NCBI GenBank assembly: GCA_000687675.1
Contig: JHWS01000001.1
Span: 1 to 64,000, forward strand
DNA length: 64,000 nt
Source of the DNA: Lachnospiraceae bacterium NC2008
Lineage (GTDB): Bacteria; Bacillota; Clostridia; Lachnospirales; Lachnospiraceae
Direction of reading: 5' to 3'
In this document: piece after piece, positions 16,012 to 23,438 of the stretch
Numbering within the stretch: position 1 is the stretch's first letter
Layout: the number at the start of each line of letters is the position of its first letter
Made by a program: the position numbers and the translations under genes
The notes under the pieces: generated by a model
The model's database searches: none
Seen by the model: only the letters and a program-made list of their open reading frames with translations
What the model was told of the DNA's origin: nothing

Positions 16012-17631
16012 CTACTTCACAAACTTCTTAACAAGTGGCATACGCTTAAGTTCATCTTTTGTATAAGTCTTAAGAAGCCCAAGCATAACCACATATAACA
16101 CACCTGCTACAGCCATAGCGATAAGCATATATATAAGCTTTAGCATCCTTGTATTATCGTCCTTTATAAGGCCAAGTAACTGATATGCTCCGTAAGTTCC
16201 TGCTCCCATAACAGTAGCTGATATAAGTGGTTTAAAGAATACCCCAGACCAGTCCATCTTATATTCAAGAAGCTTTATTACACTTCTACAATTAAGAATA
16301 CATACAACAAGTGGGAATGTTACATTACCAATAACCAGACCATATACACCAAGGTTAGTGTAATAAACAAGTCCTGCTACTATAGCAATATGAATCACCA
16401 GAGATATACCTGAATGTATAACTGGCACGCTCATTCTGTTGCACCCCTGTAGTATAGAAGTTGTAAGTGTTGATAATGCGTAAAATATAACTGCACTTGA
16501 GCCAGTCATAAGGAGAGTTACTGCTACGTCGTGGTACTCCTTAAGTCTTGGGAACAGGATACTCATAATAGGTTCTGCAAGAACTGCAAGTCCTACAGCA
16601 GAAGGAATAGCTATAAGCATATTCACCTTAAGAACTGTATCCATCTTCTGCTTAACCTGGTCGAACTTACCAACAGTAAAGAGGGCAACGATACTTGGAA
16701 GGGTTGCTGCAGCCATAGATGTAGCTATAGCTGTTGGAAGGTTAATCATCTGATTATACTGGGTATTGAATACACCCTGTAAATCTGTGGCAACATTCTC
16801 GCTTACACCCTTAAGTTTCATAAGGTTACCAAAAAGAAGGTCATCCATAGTATACCCAAGCTGGTATATAGACTGGCTTATAATTACAGGAATAACAGTA
16901 AGTATGATGGCCTTATATATAAGTCCTGATTCTTCATCACAGACATCATCATGCCCCATCTCTTCTTTCATCTCACCGCGCTTAAGCATAAAGAGAACTA
17001 TAAAGAAAATAAGTGCTGTCATAGCACCTGCCAGCGTACCGAATGTTCCGCCCATAGCACCAAATGATGCTTTACCTTCTTCTGAAGCTATGCTTCTAAC
17101 AAAGTAGGCTGTGCAGGCTACGCTTACGATAGCATTAATTATCTGTTCTATAACCTGGCTGACAGCAGTTGGAACCATAGTCTTATGTCCCTGGAAATAT
17201 CCTCTGCATGTACCAAGCATAGCAACTACGAATGTTGTTGGAGCCAGCACTCTTAGTGGTCTTTCAAGTCCTGTCTTCTTATATAAGCAAGCAAGGAATT
17301 CTGCACCAAAGAGCAGTGCCATACAGGCTGTCATACCTGCTATAAATGCAAAGATAAGTGCCTTACTAAACAACTTTCTTGAATTCTTATATTCACCTTT
17401 AGCCAATCTGCTGCTTATAAGCTTAGAAACAGCAAGTGGCATACTGTATGAAGACAGGGTAAGTGCTATATTATATATTCCAAATGCTACAGAATATATA
17501 CCGTTACCAGTATTGCCCATGATATTAGCCATAGGTATTCTGTAGATAAAGCCTATTATTTTTGAAATAAGTCCAGCAAGGGCAAGTATACTTCCCTGAA
17601 CTACTATGGACTTTTTAGTATTCTCCGACAT
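16012..17631 (-). CDS. SpoVB/MurJ-like MOP-family lipid or polysaccharide flippase
   Basis: 540 residues from the ATG at 17631 (GGAG just upstream); the frame extends 11 codons further through a terminator. About 14 predicted membrane segments. The N-terminal GSILALAGLISKIIGFIYRIPMANIMG region (residues about 12-38) and the GIYSVAFGIYNIALTLS stretch are typical of stage V sporulation protein B and related putative lipid II or polysaccharide exporters of the MATE/MOP superfamily. It probably flips an undecaprenyl-linked cell-wall precursor. Not diagnostic of sporulation alone. An intrinsic terminator's U-tract ends eight bases before its RBS. Confidence 0.88.
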   Translation of the reverse strand: MSENTKKSIVVQGSILALAGLISKIIGFIYRIPMANIMGNTGNGIYSVAFGIYNIALTLSSYSMPLAVSKLISSRLAKGEYKNSRKLFSKALIFAFIAGMTACMALLFGAEFLACLYKKTGLERPLRVLAPTTFVVAMLGTCRGYFQGHKTMVPTAVSQVIEQIINAIVSVACTAYFVRSIASEEGKASFGAMGGTFGTLAGAMTALIFFIVLFMLKRGEMKEEMGHDDVCDEESGLIYKAIILTVIPVIISQSIYQLGYTMDDLLFGNLMKLKGVSENVATDLQGVFNTQYNQMINLPTAIATSMAAATLPSIVALFTVGKFDQVKQKMDTVLKVNMLIAIPSAVGLAVLAEPIMSILFPRLKEYHDVAVTLLMTGSSAVIFYALSTLTTSILQGCNRMSVPVIHSGISLVIHIAIVAGLVYYTNLGVYGLVIGNVTFPLVVCILNCRSVIKLLEYKMDWSGVFFKPLISATVMGAGTYGAYQLLGLIKDDNTRMLKLIYMLIAMAVAGVLYVVMLGLLKTYTKDELKRMPLVKKFVK

Positions 17632-17648
17632 GATTTTCTCCGAGCGAC

Positions 17649-17676
17649 AAAAAAATGGCGTCAAGTTTTGACGCCA
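17649..17676 (-). terminator. Terminator abutting the flippase RBS
   Basis: A 9-bp stem (17656-17664 with 17668-17676) with seven U (17649-17655). It ends the 17696-17914 transcript but lies just eight bases upstream of the flippase Shine-Dalgarno sequence. Confidence 0.88.
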
Positions 17677-17695
17677 CTTTACATTTCCTTAATAA

Positions 17696-17914
17696 TTATT
17701 TTGCAAGTGCAATTCTCTTGTACTCTTCGCACTCTTTAACTGTACCAATCTTCTGATACTCCTGAAGTTCCTGAATAACGCCAACAAGTAAATCTATGTC
17801 TTTCTGTCTCATAGTTGCTCCTGAAACAGATGACTTAAGTCCGGCATCATCTATAGAACCTGTTGAAAGTGCATCAAGCAGTGTGTTTATTTCATCTTCG
17901 TTAATTCTACCCAT
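17696..17914 (-). CDS. Hypothetical small helical protein
   Basis: 72 residues, mostly helical by composition, charged, no membrane segment. The N-terminal INEDEINTLLDAL and the C-terminal LLVGVIQELQEYQKIGTVKECEEYKRIAL suggest two amphipathic helices. GAGAGG lies upstream of the ATG and an intrinsic terminator follows 20 bases after the stop. No family recognised. Confidence 0.65.
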   Translation of the reverse strand: MGRINEDEINTLLDALSTGSIDDAGLKSSVSGATMRQKDIDLLVGVIQELQEYQKIGTVKECEEYKRIALAK

Positions 17915-18024
17915 AATACTATCCTCTCCCTTATACTACAAAGAAACATATAAATCATATCATATTTATAAATTTTCAACAAGTAGACCTAAAGAAAATC
18001 TATCACGGATAATTATAATTATTT

Positions 18025-18330
18025 CTAGAATATTAATTCCAAAATAAGCACTACTGCGCAGGAACATCCTGCTACTGTAATAAGACTCTTTCCTATAAAC
18101 GCAAGCAATAAAGCCACTATAAATCCTGCTGCCCCTGTATAGACATTTCCAGTGGCATTGATAATAGATGGGAAAGTCATAACTGAAAGTGTTACATATG
18201 GCACATAATATAAGAATGATCTTATAGTCTTATTCTTAATATCTTTTCTAATTAGAGTAAATGGCAGAACCCTGATAAGGTAGGTAACTATAGCCATTAC
18301 TACAATATAAATGTACACGTTATGTCTCAT
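18025..18330 (-). CDS. azlD: Branched-chain amino acid exporter small subunit AzlD
   Basis: 101 residues with about four membrane segments, the AzlD family length. Contains VTYLIRVLPFTLI near the N-terminus, typical of the family. AzlC and AzlD together export branched-chain amino acids or analogues. Its ATG overlaps the azlC stop (ATGA), indicating translational coupling. Confidence 0.92.
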   Translation of the reverse strand: MRHNVYIYIVVMAIVTYLIRVLPFTLIRKDIKNKTIRSFLYYVPYVTLSVMTFPSIINATGNVYTGAAGFIVALLLAFIGKSLITVAGCSCAVVLILELIF

Positions 18331-19064
18331 GACTCTGCCTCCTTACTTTCTTCCTCTTCCTCATTTCTTGGAAAGAGAATGGCAAATGCCAGAGAAATTA
18401 CTACCGTAAGGATAATAATCTTTGTTCCACCTGATATAGCATGAAAAGCAGGGATATAGTCCCAGCCTATACTACAAATCATAGCAAGTATAACTGCTGC
18501 CGCAACGCATCGATCCTTTTTCGAAGGTGGAATAATAATAGCTATGAACATACCGTAAAGGGCAACGCCAAGTGATGTAACTATTACCTCTGGAAGGAGA
18601 TTTCCAAATATTACACCCAGGCAGGTTCCAAGACACCATCCCGGTATAGCTACAAGCATGGCTCCATATGTATAGAATGGATTCAGCCTTCCTTTGACAG
18701 CATATGATATGCCAAATATCTCATCTGTTACGCCAAATGCCACACCAAACCTATGAAAGAATGGCTTTTCATTGTCGATTTTCTGAGATAAAGAACATGA
18801 CATAAGCATGTATCTTAGATTAATTATAAATTGTGAACACGCCATAGTGGCTAGAGTTCCACCTTCGCTTATAATACCAAGTGCTGCAAACTCACCAGCA
18901 GATGTTACATTGGTAAGAGACATGATAGTAGCAGCCAGTGCATCGAGCCCTGCCTGCTTAGCCTGTATACCAAGTGAAAATGAAACCGCAAGATATCCGA
19001 GAGCTATTGGAATACTATCTAAAGCTCCCATCTTTAGAAATGTCTTATTGCTAATTGTTTTCAT
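18327..19064 (-). CDS. azlC: Branched-chain amino acid exporter large subunit AzlC
   Basis: 245 residues, several membrane segments, C-terminal charged tail rich in Glu. Family signatures include SIPIALGYLAVSFSLGI near residue 16 and GVTDEIFGI near 110. Forms a two-component permease with AzlD encoded next. RBS is weak. No Lrp-type regulator is adjacent. Confidence 0.92.
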   Translation of the reverse strand: MKTISNKTFLKMGALDSIPIALGYLAVSFSLGIQAKQAGLDALAATIMSLTNVTSAGEFAALGIISEGGTLATMACSQFIINLRYMLMSCSLSQKIDNEKPFFHRFGVAFGVTDEIFGISYAVKGRLNPFYTYGAMLVAIPGWCLGTCLGVIFGNLLPEVIVTSLGVALYGMFIAIIIPPSKKDRCVAAAVILAMICSIGWDYIPAFHAISGGTKIIILTVVISLAFAILFPRNEEEEESKEAES

Positions 19065-19101
19065 GATATATACTCAGCGCCTTTGCTGAAAAAACTATTT
19101 T

Positions 19102-19869
19102 TTATTCGAAATATTTATCTATGCGTCCTAAGGTTTTTTCCCAGTGTTTTCTAAGATTATGCCAGTTGCGCATAACAAAATCTTTATTATCTGCCTTGCT
19201 TTCTATCTCATGCTTTTTAGCATGATCTGAAAGTGCATTGTCACTAATCATAGCAGCGTCGTTCTTAAGCCCATGTACTATAACTGCATACTCTCTCATA
19301 TTAAGCTCATTAGCATATTCTTCGCACTCTGGAATAAGTTCTCTTGATTCCTCTGCAAATATAGTAAGCATCTCTTCATATGATTCGATACTGATTCCTG
19401 TCTCAAGAAGTGTATCTATTATGTCAAAGCCACAAGCAAGCATCTTATCTCTTTTAGGATTATCGCTTACTGGAGCTGGATTACCACTAGCACCGCTATC
19501 AGCACCAAGATATTTTTCGATAACATCACCAAGGACATCATTATTAACTGGCTTCTTCATATAAGCAACAAAACCAGCTTTCATATACATATCTTCAATA
19601 CCTTCTTCTGTATTACCAGTAAGAACTACTACAGGTGTTTTGAAGTTTTCATCCTGTTTTAGGATGTTAAGTGTTTCGATTCCGTCCTGTCCAGGCATCA
19701 TATGATCCATGAATATTAAATCATATACTTTTCCCTGACACTTAGTAACAGCTTCAGGACCGCTTGACGCAAAGTCAGCTTCTAAACCATAAGACTCAAG
19801 CATCTTAGCAAGTACGAAAATATTAACACTATTATCATCAACTATAAGAACTTTAGCATTATTAAACAA
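19102..19869 (-). CDS. Response regulator with C-terminal Hpt domain
   Basis: 255 residues with a TTG start at 19869 (GGAGG seven bases upstream). An N-terminal receiver domain has Asp11/Asp12, phospho-acceptor Asp55 in FMDHMMPGQDG and the conserved Lys in MKKP (105-106). A linker follows, then a histidine phosphotransfer domain with His199 in VHGLKNDA. No output domain, so it is a phosphorelay intermediate. The hybrid kinase at 61027-63822 carries closely similar REC and Hpt modules, and a phosphorelay between them or with other kinases is possible. No kinase gene is adjacent. A terminator ends right at its RBS. Confidence 0.88.
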   Translation of the reverse strand: MFNNAKVLIVDDNSVNIFVLAKMLESYGLEADFASSGPEAVTKCQGKVYDLIFMDHMMPGQDGIETLNILKQDENFKTPVVVLTGNTEEGIEDMYMKAGFVAYMKKPVNNDVLGDVIEKYLGADSGASGNPAPVSDNPKRDKMLACGFDIIDTLLETGISIESYEEMLTIFAEESRELIPECEEYANELNMREYAVIVHGLKNDAAMISDNALSDHAKKHEIESKADNKDFVMRNWHNLRKHWEKTLGRIDKYFE

Positions 19870-19884
19870 TGCATATCCTCCAAA

Positions 19885-19911
19885 ATAAAATAGGCGGTCA
19901 AATTGACCGCC
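19885..19911 (-). terminator. Terminator between the lipocalin-like gene and the REC-Hpt gene
   Basis: Stem GGCGGTCA (19893-19900) with TGACCGCC (about 19904-19911), then TATTTTATTTT on the minus strand. The U-rich tract ends directly at the AGGAGG of the REC-Hpt gene. Confidence 0.85.
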
Positions 19912-19926
19912 CTAATTATATAAGTT

Positions 19927-20388
19927 TTAGAAAATATCCTGTCTGGTCATGGACGTCATCTTACTATCATTTACAATACACGAAAGCTGAGCTTTACTTA
20001 CGCCTGTGATAGTTATAGTAACAACCTCACCAGCTTTATATCCACCTACGTCTACAGGCTGCATAAGGAGAAGTTTGTAATTACCATTTTCCTTATCCTG
20101 TATTGTATAGTGATATGTCTGGGAAGATTCCTCACCTGCATTACGTGTTGAAGCCATACCGAAGCCCTTATTATCATCGTATGGTTCAAATGTATAATAT
20201 ACATCAGGATTACCAGTTAGTTTCCATGAACCTGCAACATTCTTATAATTAACAGTTCTATCTCTAAATAAATCAACTAAAAACCAGATACCGACTATGA
20301 GGATAGCTGCAAAGAAGAATGTAATTATCTTACCCGCAACCTCGTGTCCATCAACTTTTTTCTTTTTCTTAGCTGTTAGCTTAGTCAT
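19927..20388 (-). CDS. Single-span membrane protein with small outer beta domain
   Basis: 153 residues. A lysine-rich cytoplasmic start, one membrane span (about 20-42), then an outer domain of about 110 residues. The domain begins VAGSWKLTG and continues in alternating strands, a pattern seen in lipocalin-like DUF5640-type domains of clostridial lipoproteins. That resemblance is from memory and not secure. It has a good promoter upstream (20432-20460) and its own terminator. Function is unknown. Confidence 0.7.
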   Translation of the reverse strand: MTKLTAKKKKKVDGHEVAGKIITFFFAAILIVGIWFLVDLFRDRTVNYKNVAGSWKLTGNPDVYYTFEPYDDNKGFGMASTRNAGEESSQTYHYTIQDKENGNYKLLLMQPVDVGGYKAGEVVTITITGVSKAQLSCIVNDSKMTSMTRQDIF

Positions 20389-20431
20389 TTGTTTGCCCCC
20401 GTCCTAGCCATAATAATAAAACACACATAAA

Positions 20432-20460
20432 ATATTATCACTATTGATAGGTTTATTCAA
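20432..20460 (-). promoter_or_regulatory. Probable promoter for the 19927-20388 gene
   Basis: Minus strand TTGAAT (20455-20460), 17-base spacer ending in TGA, TAATAT (20432-20437), so an extended -10 promoter. Confidence 0.65.
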
Positions 20461-20497
20461 CCATTTATGTCACCTTATTATTTTAACTTTATTATGA

Positions 20498-21904
20498 TTA
20501 ATCCCCTATTTCTTCAAGTTTCTGTCTTGCCTTGTCAACAAGTTCACTTGTTGGGAATGTATTAATAAGCTCGTCGAATCTGTTCTTAGCTTCTGCTATG
20601 TTACCGCTGTCGTAATATGCAAGTCCAAGATAATAAAGTGCATCATCACTTGTTGCATCATAGTTATATGCCTTCTTCAGGTTATCTATAGCAGTGTCAT
20701 AATTCATCTGGTTATATGCTGCAAGTCCCGAATCATAATATGACTGGGATACGCTGTCGCCTATCTTTTCCTGTAATAAGCTATATAACTCTATGAATTC
20801 TGTAGATGCATGATTATCAATATAATCCTGACCTATAGCTGAGAGATATTCCTCAACATTAACGTCTGTCTGGTTTGTATCAATATAAGCATATGCAGCA
20901 CCAAGAAGATAGTCTGTAGCATTCTTGGTTCCATTCTGTCCCTCATACTGCTGAAGGTTAGACTGAAGATCAAGATTAGACTGCTCAAGGGCTGTAATCT
21001 TAGTATTTAACTCTTCTATTTCTGCATTCTTCTTGTCGATTTCCTGTCCGTAGCTTGAAACTTCGGAAGCATTTTCCTTTCTAACTGAGTTAACCTTAGC
21101 TGGAAGGATAAGGAAATATGCTGCAAGAAGTCCTATAACAAGACCTATCGCAATATGAACAACCGTACTTATTGTACTATTTTCATGCTCTTTGTATGGC
21201 TGAATAATAGTTTCATTACCAATCTTGTACTCTTTGGATGCTCCACTAGCAAATGCAGGCTTCTTCTTTTTTGTCTTTTCATCAAGAGGGTTAAGAGCCT
21301 TCTCAACTTCCTTCTGATATCTTCTGGTAATAAGAGAACCCGCATCAATACGTGCAGCTCTGTCAAGCTCCTTAGAAGCTTTCTCATACTCTCCCTTTTC
21401 TATGTAGAGAAGAGCTAAGAGCTGGTGAGCCTTAACATACTTTGGGTTAAGACTAAGTACCTTTTTAAGCTGAATAACTGCAAGATCTGGACTGTCCTGA
21501 AGGCATAAACCAAGAGCATTGTTAAACTTGTTAACTGTTGTGTTAATAGTTTCAAGTCTGCCCTGATTCTGCTGTATCATGTTGATATAATCATCAGCTA
21601 TATTCTTTTGAGCTCTGATATTCTTGCTGATAACCCACTCAGACAAACCGGCAACTGCCTCGCCTGTTTCAAAATAAATAAGTCCAAGAAGATTTCTTGC
21701 ATCTATATGATTCTTGTTGAATTTCAAGCATTGTCTAAGGCTTACTACTGCGCCAGAAAGGTCTCTGACATTAGCCTTCATAAGTCCGTCATTGTAAAAA
21801 CGGTTAGCAGTATACATGATTTTCTTATACTTGCTAACATCTACGCCGCAGGCATTACAAAATGGACTATTTGAGAGATTAGCTCCACAATTAAAACATT
21901 CCAC
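20498..21904 (-). CDS. Zinc-ribbon, TPR and coiled-coil membrane protein
   Basis: 468 residues with a GTG start (AGGAG eight bases upstream). Zinc ribbon Cys3, Cys6, Cys16, Cys19; TPR-like helices from about 30 to 200; a membrane span near 248-268; a coiled coil (about 275-318); and a second TPR set (about 385-465) outside. Helical repeats thus lie on both sides of the membrane. Such proteins usually scaffold envelope or division complexes; no specific role is recognised. It follows a 51-codon gene with which it shares a promoter. Confidence 0.82.
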   Translation of the reverse strand: MECFNCGANLSNSPFCNACGVDVSKYKKIMYTANRFYNDGLMKANVRDLSGAVVSLRQCLKFNKNHIDARNLLGLIYFETGEAVAGLSEWVISKNIRAQKNIADDYINMIQQNQGRLETINTTVNKFNNALGLCLQDSPDLAVIQLKKVLSLNPKYVKAHQLLALLYIEKGEYEKASKELDRAARIDAGSLITRRYQKEVEKALNPLDEKTKKKKPAFASGASKEYKIGNETIIQPYKEHENSTISTVVHIAIGLVIGLLAAYFLILPAKVNSVRKENASEVSSYGQEIDKKNAEIEELNTKITALEQSNLDLQSNLQQYEGQNGTKNATDYLLGAAYAYIDTNQTDVNVEEYLSAIGQDYIDNHASTEFIELYSLLQEKIGDSVSQSYYDSGLAAYNQMNYDTAIDNLKKAYNYDATSDDALYYLGLAYYDSGNIAEAKNRFDELINTFPTSELVDKARQKLEEIGD

Positions 21905-21915
21905 TTTGAAATCTC

Positions 21916-22071
21916 CTATTGCTGCTGGGATTCTGGATTATCAAAATCCTTAACTAACTTTACAAATATATCTGCCATATCAGTAAGATCTTCGTTATAT
22001 ATAGCCTCTTCTGAATCTGCTATTTCAAGACTTGGATGAAATTTCTTTAATTCTTCTTCAAAATTAATCAT
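21916..22071 (-). CDS. Small acidic protein (51 residues)
   Basis: An open frame from ATG (22071) to TAG (21916) encodes 51 acidic residues beginning MINFEEELKKFHPSLEIAD and ending NPESQQQ. It is helical in look, with no membrane segment. The RBS (AAAGG, 13 bases away) is weak, but a good promoter lies upstream, and its end carries the TAGGAG RBS of the following zinc-ribbon/TPR gene. It is therefore probably a real translated partner. No family recognised. Confidence 0.65.
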   Translation of the reverse strand: MINFEEELKKFHPSLEIADSEEAIYNEDLTDMADIFVKLVKDFDNPESQQQ

Positions 22072-22112
22072 TGATTAGCCAAACCTTTCTGCCCTTTTAT
22101 ATAAACAAAGTA

Positions 22113-22141
22113 ATTGTATAGAAATAAGGGCAAAAAATCAA
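22113..22141 (-). promoter_or_regulatory. Promoter for the 51-residue protein and TPR gene
   Basis: Minus strand TTGATT (22136-22141), 17-base spacer, TACAAT (22113-22118). An inverted pair GCCCTT (22091-22096) and AAGGGC (22126-22131) brackets the -10. Confidence 0.65.
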
Positions 22142-22149
22142 TATTTCGA

Positions 22150-23436
22150 TTATAGAGCCCCCTGTAATGCTCTTTTTATATCTGCCACAAGGTAAAGAGA
22201 ACCTGTAATAATTACTTTATAGCCTTCTTCTTTCATGGCTTCAAGAGCTTCTTTTGCCCCTTTGCAGGTAGTTACTTTAAGACCATCTATACCAGCATCC
22301 TTTGCTTCTTTTACAAAGATGTTCTTTATCATATCCGCATCAGTTTTTCTATCCTGACCTGTTGTAGTTACCATAACCTGATCAAATGCCTGGCTTCCTA
22401 CTATGCTACGAATCATAACTTCGTAGTCTTTATCACTTACAACTGCGAATATAAGTTTTTTCTTTCCCTCCATATGAGAAACAGTATCAAGCATAGCCTG
22501 TATTCCGTCTTCATTGTGGGCTCCGTCAATATAGATACCTTCTGCGATTTTCTCCATTCTTCCAGGCCAGTGCATAGCCTCAAGCCCTTCTCGTATAGTT
22601 TCATCAGATATATTCTCATTAAGTGCCTTGATTCCCATTATAGCTAGAGAGGCATTCTCGCACTGATACCTTGCCACTGTATTAAGGCGTATATTATCTA
22701 TATGAACATAGTTATTATCAAGACTGTATGTTAAATAATCTGCTGATTCCTCTGATATATGGATATCTTTGTAATTTAGTATGAAGCAGTTATCTATAGT
22801 ATTTCCTGCTTCTTCGTTAGCAGCTAATATCACATCTGCCGCTTCTTTTCTCTTATTAATAAAAACAAGAGGAGTATCTTTTCTTACTATTCCTGCCTTC
22901 TCACCTGCAATCTTTTCTATGGTATCCCCTAGAACCTGCATATGGTCGAAGCCGATTTCCGATATAACCGTCAGGCATTTGTCCTCAACCGAGTTAGTGG
23001 CATCTAGTCTTCCACCAAGACCTGTTTCTAATATAAGATAGTCTGGATTTTCCTGACAGTAATAGGACATAGCAAGTAAAAACAGGTAAGTAAAATAGTT
23101 AATAGGCTTGTTTTCTATAGCATCCTTAAGCTTATGAAAATGCTTTACAAACTCTTCCTTAGAGATAAGCTCACCATCAAGGCTTATCCTTTCCCTCATA
23201 TCAACAAGATGTGGGGATGTAAACATCCCCACACTCTTACCTGCTTTTCTAAGTATGCTTGCAAGATACGCGCATACCGATCCCTTACCATTGGTGCCAG
23301 CTACATGAATAATCTTAGGAACTGACTTACCCCCGGTAAGCATATTCATAATTTTGTTTGTATCTTCTAAAGATACACACTTTGCATATTTAGGAATATT
23401 GTTAATATATTCCACACATTCTTCGTAAGAAAGCAT
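22150..23436 (-). CDS. folC: Folylpolyglutamate synthase / dihydrofolate synthase
   Basis: 428 residues, normal length. ATP-dependent addition of glutamate to dihydropteroate and to reduced folates. HVAGTNGKGSV is the P-loop and substrate loop; TSPHLVDMRERI and the later SEIGFDHMQVLG are family motifs; DGAHN lies in the C-terminal domain. It starts two bases after the valS stop with no own RBS, so it is translated by coupling. Confidence 0.96.
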   Translation of the reverse strand: MLSYEECVEYINNIPKYAKCVSLEDTNKIMNMLTGGKSVPKIIHVAGTNGKGSVCAYLASILRKAGKSVGMFTSPHLVDMRERISLDGELISKEEFVKHFHKLKDAIENKPINYFTYLFLLAMSYYCQENPDYLILETGLGGRLDATNSVEDKCLTVISEIGFDHMQVLGDTIEKIAGEKAGIVRKDTPLVFINKRKEAADVILAANEEAGNTIDNCFILNYKDIHISEESADYLTYSLDNNYVHIDNIRLNTVARYQCENASLAIMGIKALNENISDETIREGLEAMHWPGRMEKIAEGIYIDGAHNEDGIQAMLDTVSHMEGKKKLIFAVVSDKDYEVMIRSIVGSQAFDQVMVTTTGQDRKTDADMIKNIFVKEAKDAGIDGLKVTTCKGAKEALEAMKEEGYKVIITGSLYLVADIKRALQGAL

Positions 23437-23438
23437 AA

